A DNA stretch of 64,000 nucleotides, from positions 2,418,001-2,482,000 of the forward strand of contig NC_014145.1 of assembly GCF_000253115.1 (NCBI RefSeq). The letters run 5' to 3'. The DNA comes from Thiomonas arsenitoxydans (GTDB lineage: Bacteria; Pseudomonadota; Gammaproteobacteria; Burkholderiales; Burkholderiaceae_C). Of this stretch, positions 56,354 to 64,000 are shown piece after piece; positions within the stretch are counted from its first letter, which is position 1, and every line of letters starts with the position of its first letter. The position numbers and the translations under genes were made by a program. A model generated the notes under the pieces. The model saw nothing but the letters and a program-made list of their open reading frames with translations, had not been told where the DNA came from and searched no databases.

Positions 56354-58066
56354 ATGAGCCCGTTATTCGCATGTGTGGCGGCGCAAGACCGCACCGTGGC
56401 CGGCGTCCTCGCCGCCGAGGCCTTGCGCCTGGCAGCTGCCAAGCGACAGCAAGCCATCGACATTGAAGTCAACACCGCAGAAGGTGTGCTCAACCCGCTG
56501 ACGCGCACGCAGACTGAGGCGGGCGGCACACTGCTGGCCGTAGGGCCGGTGAACGCCGCCGATCCACGCTTTGCAGGCTTGCGCGTCGTCTCTGCCTCAA
56601 TTGAAGAGGTGCTTGCCAATGTCAACACGGTGCTGGACCACGCGCTCGCTCCCACCCCACCGGACAAGAGCCGATCCACTACGGCCAGGATCGTCGCGGT
56701 CACATCCTGCCCCACTGGCATCGCCCACACTTTCATGGCCGCAGAAGCCATCGAGCAGGCCGCCAAGGCGCTCGGCCACCTGGTGAAGGTCGAAACGCAG
56801 GGCTCGGTCGGTTCGCAGAACACCCTCACGGACGACGACATCGCACAGGCTGATGTGGTGCTCATTTCCGCAGACCGGCAGGTTGATTTATCGCGTTTTG
56901 CGGGTAAACGGGTACTGCAGGCCAGCACCAAACCCGCCATCCAGGACGGGCAGGCCTTGATCAGGCGCGCACTGGCCGAGGCACAGGTCCTGAGCCCTGC
57001 GGGCGATGCCAGCTTCGAAGCGTCTGGCAAGCGCGAAAAGGCCGCGGTGTTGCGCGCCGGGCCATACAAGCATTTGATGACCGGCGTGTCATTCATGCTG
57101 CCCTTCATCACGGCGGGCGGCCTGCTCATCGCGCTGTCTTTTGCACTGGGGGGCATCTACGTCTTCAAACCGGAGCACGCTGGCACACTGGGCTACGAAC
57201 TGTTCCAGATCGGCGCCAAGGCGGCCTTTGCGCTCATCGTTCCCGCGCTTTCGGGCTATATCGCCTACTCCATCGCCGACCGGCCGGGGATCGCGCCGGG
57301 AATGATCGGCGGCATGATCGCCTCCTCGATTGGCGCTGGATTTCTTGGCGGAATCGTCTCAGGCTTCATCGCGGGTTACGGCACGGATTGGTTCAACAAG
57401 CATCTGAAACTCAATCGGCATGTGGAGGGGCTCAAGCCGGTACTGATCCTGCCTCTACTCGGCACCTTGCTAACCGGCCTGCTGATGATCTATGTGGTTG
57501 GCACGCCGGTGGCGCATGCCCTGGCCTGGCTCACCGATTGGCTCAAAAGCATGCAGGGCGCCAGCGCCATCCTGCTCGGTCTGATGCTGGGCGCGATGAT
57601 GGCATTCGACATGGGCGGCCCGGTGAACAAGGCGGCTTACACCTTCGCCACCGGTCTGCTCGCCAGCCAGATTTTCACCCCCATGGCCGCCGTCATGGCC
57701 GCTGGCATGACCCCGCCCCTGGCGCTGGCGTTGGCCACGCGCGTCTTTCCGAGCCGATTCACCTTGGATGAGCGCGAGGCCTGGGGCGCCACCGGGTTGC
57801 TGGGCCTGTCCTTCATCACCGAGGGCGCCATTCCCTATGCCGCGCGCGATCCACTACGCGTCATTCCCGCCAACATGATCGGCTCGGCCGTCGCCGGCGC
57901 CATTTCGATGGTGGCTGCCGTGCAGTTGCGAGTGCCCCATGGCGGCGTCTTCGTCCTGCCCATTCCCAACGCGGTGTCGCATCTGGGGATGTATGTCCTT
58001 GCCATCGTCGCCGGCACTGTGGTCAGTGCGGTGTTGTTGGGCTTGCTCAAAAAACCTGTTGCCTGA
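56354..58066 (+). CDS. fruA: Fructose PTS permease, EIIB'BC
   Basis: 570 residues. A degenerate IIB' domain (1-100) is followed by the active IIB domain with Cys119 in [17 protein letters not shown]. The membrane IIC domain starts at about 235 ([20 protein letters not shown]), with [14 protein letters not shown] and [15 protein letters not shown]. It transports and phosphorylates fructose to fructose 1-phosphate. It starts 25 bp after fruK behind an AGGAG site. Confidence 0.95.
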   Translation: MSPLFACVAAQDRTVAGVLAAEALRLAAAKRQQAIDIEVNTAEGVLNPLTRTQTEAGGTLLAVGPVNAADPRFAGLRVVSASIEEVLANVNTVLDHALAPTPPDKSRSTTARIVAVTSCPTGIAHTFMAAEAIEQAAKALGHLVKVETQGSVGSQNTLTDDDIAQADVVLISADRQVDLSRFAGKRVLQASTKPAIQDGQALIRRALAEAQVLSPAGDASFEASGKREKAAVLRAGPYKHLMTGVSFMLPFITAGGLLIALSFALGGIYVFKPEHAGTLGYELFQIGAKAAFALIVPALSGYIAYSIADRPGIAPGMIGGMIASSIGAGFLGGIVSGFIAGYGTDWFNKHLKLNRHVEGLKPVLILPLLGTLLTGLLMIYVVGTPVAHALAWLTDWLKSMQGASAILLGLMLGAMMAFDMGGPVNKAAYTFATGLLASQIFTPMAAVMAAGMTPPLALALATRVFPSRFTLDEREAWGATGLLGLSFITEGAIPYAARDPLRVIPANMIGSAVAGAISMVAAVQLRVPHGGVFVLPIPNAVSHLGMYVLAIVAGTVVSAVLLGLLKKPVA

Positions 58067-58092
58067 TCCCTCATCTTTTCCAGGAGACCTCC

Positions 58093-59391
58093 ATGATGCT
58101 TTCCACTCTTTTTAAGCCCACCTGCCTGTGCGCTGCACTCTTGCTGATGAGCAGCGCCGCAGCGCAGGCCGCTCAGTCCACGCACACACCGGGCCAGTAT
58201 GACCTGGGCAATGGCCTGACCTTCTCCGCCAATTACACCGGCGAAGCCGCAGCCAACACCACCGGCGGCCTGCGGCAGGGCTCAGCCTACGCGGGCCAAC
58301 TCTTCCTGGGCGCGGATCTGGATTTGCAGAAGATGCTGGGGTGGAATGCCACCAGCGTGCACATCGCCGTCACGCAACGCCACGGCCAGAGCTTGTCAAA
58401 CGAGGCGATTGGCAACAATACCTCGGTGCAGGAGATTTACGGGACGCAAAACCTGCACCTGGCCTACTTCACCGTTGAGAAAAAGTTTTTCGGTGGGCGG
58501 CTGGAAATTCAGGGCGGGCGGACGGTGGCGAATATCGACTTCCTCAACTCTCCGCTGTATTGCAACTTCCAGAGCAACTCGGCCTGCGGCAACCCAACTT
58601 TCGTTTTCAAGAACAGCAACTTCACTTACTTTCCAGCGTCGAGCTGGGGCGGCTACGCAAAGGGCTGGGTGACCGACAGGTTGTACACCAAAGTTGGAGC
58701 GTACGAAGTCAATCCGAACGACAAGCGCCCCAATGATCACGGCATCGACTGGAGCACCAAGGATGCCACTGGCGTCGTCGTGCCCTGGGCGATGGGCTAT
58801 GCCACGACCTTCGCCAACGACACCCATCCGCGTGACTATGAGATCGGCGGCTGGTTTGATCGCTCCAAGTACACCGATCCCCTACTCGATGCCAATGGCG
58901 ACTATGCCGTCCTCACGGGACAGCCCTACCGCACCGACCGCAACCGCTCCGGCGCCTATGTGCGGTTCAGCCAGATGGTGTGGCGCCCTGACATGAACTC
59001 CCAACGCGGCCTGACCCTTTTTGGCGTGGCGATGACCAATCTCACAGGCCGGGTCAATGAATCCAGCTTTCTGGAACTGGGCGCGGTCATGCAAGGGCCT
59101 TTCCCCGGTCGTGAACAAGACACACTTGGCTTTGTCATCAACCAGCAGCGATTCTCCAGCCTGGCCCTGCAGAATATTCGGGTGGCGCGCGCCTCGGTTG
59201 GCGCAAGCACCGATATACCGGGGAGCGAGACCATGATGGAACTGGCCTATGGCTATCAACTCAGCCCAGGAATCCGACTCTCCCCCAACCTGCAGTACAT
59301 CCTCCATCCCGATCAGCAGGCCGAGCCTTTTCGCACCAGCAACATTCCCAACGCCTTTGTCATCGGGCTGAAATTCACGGTGGCACTTTGA
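58093..59391 (+). CDS. oprB: Carbohydrate-selective porin, OprB family
   Basis: 432 residues. A signal peptide ends near residue 26 (AAAQA). The body is an outer-membrane barrel with LTFSANYTGEAAANTTGG, QNLHLAYFTVEKKFFGGRLEIQ-type strands and PFRTSNIPNAFVIG near the end. It provides diffusion of sugars into the periplasm for FruA. It is 26 bp after fruA and is followed by a strong terminator, so it closes the operon. Confidence 0.85.
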   Translation: MMLSTLFKPTCLCAALLLMSSAAAQAAQSTHTPGQYDLGNGLTFSANYTGEAAANTTGGLRQGSAYAGQLFLGADLDLQKMLGWNATSVHIAVTQRHGQSLSNEAIGNNTSVQEIYGTQNLHLAYFTVEKKFFGGRLEIQGGRTVANIDFLNSPLYCNFQSNSACGNPTFVFKNSNFTYFPASSWGGYAKGWVTDRLYTKVGAYEVNPNDKRPNDHGIDWSTKDATGVVVPWAMGYATTFANDTHPRDYEIGGWFDRSKYTDPLLDANGDYAVLTGQPYRTDRNRSGAYVRFSQMVWRPDMNSQRGLTLFGVAMTNLTGRVNESSFLELGAVMQGPFPGREQDTLGFVINQQRFSSLALQNIRVARASVGASTDIPGSETMMELAYGYQLSPGIRLSPNLQYILHPDQQAEPFRTSNIPNAFVIGLKFTVAL

Positions 59392-59414
59392 CCAAGCCGG
59401 GGGACGGCCGAATT

Positions 59415-59446
59415 AAAAACGGCTGCGATTGATCGCAGCCGTTTTT
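59415..59446. terminator. Bidirectional terminator after oprB
   Basis: CGGCTGCGAT/ATCGCAGCCG with a 2-nt loop, flanked by five A and five T. It ends the fru operon and the convergent amino acid permease gene. Confidence 0.93.
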
Positions 59447-59500
59447 ACGTCAACACCCGGCCGCGGGCCGAGAAGCAGAACTAGTGTTCACGCTATGCAA

Positions 59501-61138
59501 TCAGCCGCGCGTCCTGCCAGTCATCGCGATCAGTTCGCGCGCCTCTTCCGGCTCGGGCAAGCCGCTGGCTACGGCGATGGCCATGATGGCGATGCTGATG
59601 ATGACCACGACGACCATGCCCTGATAGAAGGTCAGCAATCCCGTGCCGCCGATGAGATCCTTCGGACCGAGATAGGTCACCAGCCACATGGCGAAGAAAT
59701 ACGGCGCCAGCCACCACGCGCCCTTCCATTGCAGATGGCTGAGTTTGCCGCCGTGGGTGATGGCCTGACCGATCACGAACAGCACAAAGATGATGGCCAG
59801 GCCGCCGAACAGGAAGTTGTCCGTGCCGGCGCCCGACCAGTAGATGATGAAGTTGGCCACGATGAAGGCCAGCGGCGCCCACAGGCTTGCGCCTTTCAAG
59901 GTGAAGGGGCGCGGATAAGTGCCCAGCGGCATGCTGCGGCGCAGGGTCATCAGCGCCACCGGGCCGATACCATAACCCAGCACGGTGGCCGACGAGATGA
60001 AGGTGACGATCTTCTGCCACGACGGAAACGGCAGGAAGAACAGAATGCCCACGATCCAGGTGATCCACAGCCCGGTGGACGGCGCGCCGTTTTTGTTCAG
60101 CTTGGCGAACCAGGGCGTAGACAGACCGTCGCGCCCGGTGGCGTACACCACGCGCGCTGTAGTGCCGCCGTACACCAGGCCGGTGCCCGCAGGCGAGACC
60201 ACAGCGTCGATGTAGAGCAGGATGGCCAGCCAGCTCATGCCCAGAATCACGGCCAGACCGGCGAACGGACCCGACACCCCGGTGAAGTGAAGCTTGGCCC
60301 AGCCCTGCGCGATGTCGGAAGGATTGACCGCGCCGATGAGGGCCACTTCCAGCATGACAAAAATCGCCCCGGCGATCAGCACCGAGCCGATGATGGCAAT
60401 GGGCACGTCACGCTGCGGGTTGGTCGCCTCGCCCGACAGCTCGATGGCTTGGCGAAAGCCCAGATAGCTGAACACGATGCCCGAGGTGGCGATGGCCGCG
60501 ATCGTGCCTTTGGCGCCAAACGGGGCGAAGCCCTGCGCGGTGAAATTGCCCACATGAAACGAGGCGAGCATCAGCGCCACGATGGTCAGAATGGGGATGA
60601 TGAGCTTCCAGATCATCAAGGTATTGCCCAGCCGCAGCAGGGCGCGCACGCCCCAGGCGTTGATGAGGATGAAAGCGCCGAGCAGCAAGATGCTGACGAT
60701 CATGCCGGTGTCGGTCAGCAGCGAAGTTTTCGCATCGACCATGCCCGGCAGATAGTTGTTGGCGTAAGTCACCACCGCCAACACCTCGGCCGGAGCGACG
60801 GTCACGTAGCCGAGAAACACCACCCAGCTCACCACCGCCGCAGCCAGATGGCCGTGGCTCAACTTGGGAAAGGTGATGACCGCGCCCATGCCCGGAAACG
60901 AGCTGGTGAGTTCGGCATTCACAAAAGCCAGCACCAGAATGGCCGCGCCGCCGATGGCCCACGAAAGAATGCTGGCCGGCCCGGCCTGCGTGGCCGCCGT
61001 AAGCGGCGCGAACAGCCAGCCCGAGCCGATGATGGCCGTCAGGCTGGCGAACAACAGGCTCCAGATGCCAGCAGCCTTGCGGATGTTGCGCCCCGGCGTG
61101 CCAGCCGCCGCGGGGGTATCGAGGTGAATGCTTGCCAT
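59501..61138 (-). CDS. APC-superfamily amino acid permease
   Basis: 545 residues, about 12-14 membrane helices. IWSLLFASLTAIIGSGWLFAPL is the first helix with the GSG substrate motif, and FSYLGFRQAIELSGEATNP is the helix 6 region. The start at 61138 (MASIHLDTP) excludes upstream sequence that belongs to the divergent LOG gene. Substrate is unknown; the neighbouring arginase makes a basic amino acid plausible, but that is inference. Confidence 0.85.
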   Translation of the reverse strand: MASIHLDTPAAAGTPGRNIRKAAGIWSLLFASLTAIIGSGWLFAPLTAATQAGPASILSWAIGGAAILVLAFVNAELTSSFPGMGAVITFPKLSHGHLAAAVVSWVVFLGYVTVAPAEVLAVVTYANNYLPGMVDAKTSLLTDTGMIVSILLLGAFILINAWGVRALLRLGNTLMIWKLIIPILTIVALMLASFHVGNFTAQGFAPFGAKGTIAAIATSGIVFSYLGFRQAIELSGEATNPQRDVPIAIIGSVLIAGAIFVMLEVALIGAVNPSDIAQGWAKLHFTGVSGPFAGLAVILGMSWLAILLYIDAVVSPAGTGLVYGGTTARVVYATGRDGLSTPWFAKLNKNGAPSTGLWITWIVGILFFLPFPSWQKIVTFISSATVLGYGIGPVALMTLRRSMPLGTYPRPFTLKGASLWAPLAFIVANFIIYWSGAGTDNFLFGGLAIIFVLFVIGQAITHGGKLSHLQWKGAWWLAPYFFAMWLVTYLGPKDLIGGTGLLTFYQGMVVVVIISIAIMAIAVASGLPEPEEARELIAMTGRTRG

Positions 61139-61282
61139 GATGTGCTCCTCATCGTTTTTTGATGTGAGGGTTTTAGGCGCATTTGCGGCGCAATGCCGTT
61201 TGAAAACGTAACGGCTGCGGCGCTGCGAAACATCTCGCGAAACATCCCTTTCCCGTTCAAACCGATTCGCTATGCTTGCCGC

Positions 61283-62227
61283 ATGAACAAACAACGCCTT
61301 TTGCGCCATCAGCGCAGCCACCTCACCAACCGCAACTTTCCCAGCGCAGGCGAAGATGCGGCCATCGTCGCCGTCGAGCCCTCGCCCTACGACCAGCCGG
61401 GCAGCAGCTACAAACTGGCGTTCACCGACACCGAGTTCATCCTGCGTGAAGAAATGCGCGCGGTGCGCATGCAGCTCGAGCTGCTCAAGCCCGAGCTGAT
61501 CCAGACCGAGCACGGCATCGAGTCCACCCTGGTGATCTTCGGCAGTGCGCGCATCCTGCCGCGCGACGTGGCGCAACAGCGCCTAGCCGAAGCCATTGCT
61601 AAAGGCAACGCCCAGGCCGTCGCGCGGGCGCGCATGCAGCTCGATATGTCGCGCTACTACGAGGAGGCGCGGCGCTTCGCCACCCTCGTCACCCGCGCCA
61701 CCTGCGATGCCGACGAGCCGCTGGTGGTCGTCACCGGCGGCGGCCCCGGCATCATGGAGGCGGGCAACCGCGGCGCGTTCGAAGCCCAGGGCAAAAGCAT
61801 CGGCCTGAACATCGTGCTGCAGCACGAACAGCGGCCCAACCCCTACATCACGCCGGAGCTGTGCTTCCAGTTCCACTACTTCGCGCTGCGCAAGATGCAC
61901 TTTCTCATGCGCTCGGTCGCGCTGGTGTGCTTCCCCGGCGGCTTCGGCACGCTCGACGAGTTGTTCGAGGTGCTCACCCTCACGCAGGCGCGCAAGGTGC
62001 GGCAGCGCCCCATCGTGCTGTTCGGCGAGAGTTTCTGGCGCAAGCTGATCAATTTCGACTATCTGGTCGAAACCGGCATGATCGCCGCCGAAGACCTGGA
62101 TCTGTTTCACTTCGTCGAAACCGCCGAGCAGGCGTGGGACGTGTTGGCGCGGGCCTTCGAGCTGAACGGTGCGGATGTCGGTGCAGAGGGCGACACAGAG
62201 GCTGAATCCGAGCCTGTTGCCCCATGA
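61283..62227 (+). CDS. LOG-family protein (nucleoside 5'-monophosphate phosphoribohydrolase type)
   Basis: 314 residues. VVVTGGGPGIMEAGNRGA and CFPGGFGTLDELFEVLTL are the LOG/YgdH signature, often mislabelled lysine decarboxylase. LOG enzymes release a base from a nucleoside monophosphate. This is a long form with an N-terminal extension of about 85 residues. A TATGCT -10-like element ends 6 nt before the ATG, and no ribosome site is visible, so a leaderless mRNA is possible. It overlaps the arginase gene by 4 bp. Confidence 0.85.
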   Translation: MNKQRLLRHQRSHLTNRNFPSAGEDAAIVAVEPSPYDQPGSSYKLAFTDTEFILREEMRAVRMQLELLKPELIQTEHGIESTLVIFGSARILPRDVAQQRLAEAIAKGNAQAVARARMQLDMSRYYEEARRFATLVTRATCDADEPLVVVTGGGPGIMEAGNRGAFEAQGKSIGLNIVLQHEQRPNPYITPELCFQFHYFALRKMHFLMRSVALVCFPGGFGTLDELFEVLTLTQARKVRQRPIVLFGESFWRKLINFDYLVETGMIAAEDLDLFHFVETAEQAWDVLARAFELNGADVGAEGDTEAESEPVAP

Positions 62228-63144
62228 GTGCCAGCCCCGTCATTCATCTCATCGGCGCGCCCACCGACATCGGCGCTGCAGACCGTGGCGCCTCCATGGG
62301 GCCGGAAGCGCTGCGCGTGGCCGGCATCGACCGCGCCCTGCGCGCTCAGGGCCTGACGGTGCTCGATACCGGCAATCTCATCGGCCCGCACAACCCTTGG
62401 CAGCCGCCGGCCTGCGGCTATCGCCATCTGCCCGAAGTCATCGCCTGGAACACCGCGGTGCATCAGGCCGTGGGCGATGCCTTGCGGGCTCAAGCCCTAC
62501 CCATCCTGCTGGGCGGCGATCATTGCCTGGCCATCGGCTCGCTCAGCGCAGTGGCGCAGCATTGCCGCGCACAGGGTCGCAAGCTGCGCGTGCTGTGGCT
62601 CGACGCCCATGCCGACTTCAACACCCACACCGTCACGCCCACCGGCAACCTCCACGGCATGCCGGTGGCCTGCCTGTGCGGCAAAGGCCCGCAAGCGCTC
62701 ACCACCCTGGGCGGCCCGGCGCCGCAACTGCAACCCTCCTGCATCCGGCAGATCGGCATCCGCAGCGTGGACGCAGAGGAAAAACGGTTGGTGCATCAGG
62801 CCGGGCTCGACGTGTTCGACATGCGTTACATCGACGAATACGGCATGCGCGACGCCATGCGCCGGGCACTCGAAGGCGTGGACGCCGACACTCATCTGCA
62901 TGTGAGTTTCGACGTCGATTTCCTCGACCCCGACATCGCCCCCGGCGTGGGCACCACCGTGCCCGGCGGCCCCACCTACCGCGAGGCGCAGCTTTGCATG
63001 GAAATGATCGCCGACACCGGCCTGCTGGCCTCGCTCGACGTGGTGGAACTCAACCCCGCTTTCGACGAACGCAACCGCACCGCCGAGGTGGCGGTCGATC
63101 TCATCGAGAGCCTGTTCGGCAAGTCCACGCTGATGCGCAGGTGA
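62224..63144 (+). CDS. rocF: Arginase (ureohydrolase family)
   Basis: 306 residues. The binuclear manganese motifs are complete: [18 protein letters not shown], and [35 protein letters not shown] and VVELNP are typical of arginases over agmatinases. It hydrolyses arginine to ornithine and urea. It overlaps the LOG stop by 4 bp (ATGA), so the two are translationally coupled. Confidence 0.9.
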   Translation: MSASPVIHLIGAPTDIGAADRGASMGPEALRVAGIDRALRAQGLTVLDTGNLIGPHNPWQPPACGYRHLPEVIAWNTAVHQAVGDALRAQALPILLGGDHCLAIGSLSAVAQHCRAQGRKLRVLWLDAHADFNTHTVTPTGNLHGMPVACLCGKGPQALTTLGGPAPQLQPSCIRQIGIRSVDAEEKRLVHQAGLDVFDMRYIDEYGMRDAMRRALEGVDADTHLHVSFDVDFLDPDIAPGVGTTVPGGPTYREAQLCMEMIADTGLLASLDVVELNPAFDERNRTAEVAVDLIESLFGKSTLMRR

Positions 63145-63172
63145 GGCTGTCGGCGCAGCGACAATAGCGTCC

Positions 63173-64000
<828 letters not shown>

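Noticed and set aside
59429..61162. 577-residue plus-strand open frame opposite the amino acid permease
   Set aside because: Extremely rich in Asp, His, Gln and Arg with no domain-like segments; it is a codon-bias shadow of the permease gene.

Overview
The window reads as chromosomal DNA from a betaproteobacterium, most likely Burkholderiales. A Thiomonas-like genus is my guess from general gene content, not a demonstrated identity. Support for the class is the unbroken gene order rpsB-tsf-pyrH-frr-uppS-cdsA-dxr-rseP-bamA-skp-lpxD-fabZ-lpxA-lpxB-rnhB, the ppsA/ppsR pair, the ilvB-ilvN-ilvC-psd-pssA order and the pmbA/yjgA/mog divergence. Base composition is high-GC almost throughout (one sampled 60-base line in the ABC ATPase at 46801 is 72% GC). 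The exception is a small AT-rich cassette at about 24.75-28.2 kb, where the line at 25021 is 35% GC. I see no prophage, insertion sequence, CRISPR array or rRNA operon.

Layout. 1-3390: ppsA (cut by the window edge) diverges from its regulator ppsR and a DegV-family gene. 3394-18707, minus strand: a long envelope and translation cluster makes ribosomal protein S2, EF-Ts, UMP kinase and ribosome recycling factor. It continues with undecaprenyl-PP and CDP-diacylglycerol synthesis, the MEP-pathway reductoisomerase, RseP, BamA, Skp and the LpxD-FabZ-LpxA-LpxB lipid A block, and ends in RNase HII and a SPOUT rRNA methyltransferase. 19135-24751: a DUF3422 protein, RlmB, an orphan YbbA-type ATPase, TesA, the tRNA selenouridine synthase MnmH and DusA. 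24836-28164: a flippase, a glycosyltransferase and a hexapeptide acetyltransferase of foreign-looking composition, next to tRNA-Cys and tRNA-Gly. 28842-34073: branched-chain amino acid synthesis (ilvBNC) followed by phosphatidylethanolamine synthesis (psd, pssA).

34450-37224 holds a small ECF-like sigma factor followed by a one-helix membrane protein (DUF3619), an exported proline-rich DUF3106 protein, an RDD protein and a PAP2 phosphatase. It looks like an uncharacterised sigma/anti-sigma envelope module. 37099-41519: an EamA exporter with a divergent LysR regulator, then two tandem near-identical TakP-like TRAP binding proteins with no DctQM partner in view. 41751-47499: pmbA, yjgA, the molybdenum cofactor gene mog and a WtpABC molybdate/tungstate ABC transporter with a probable Mo-box. 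47517-51683: two cyclic-di-GMP genes, an intact HDOD-receiver-GGDEF fusion and a frameshifted PAS-like/GGDEF gene, around an aldo/keto reductase. 51723-59391: a complete fructose PTS regulon (LacI-type repressor, IIA-HPr-EI fusion, 1-phosphofructokinase, IIBC, OprB porin). 59501-64000: an APC permease, a LOG-family gene coupled to arginase, and recQ cut by the window end.

The items I would look at first are the 16-bp hairpin at the start of mnmH, the sigma/DUF3619/DUF3106 module, the orphan TRAP binding-protein pair, the Mo-box, and the substituted substrate-contact residue in FruK.
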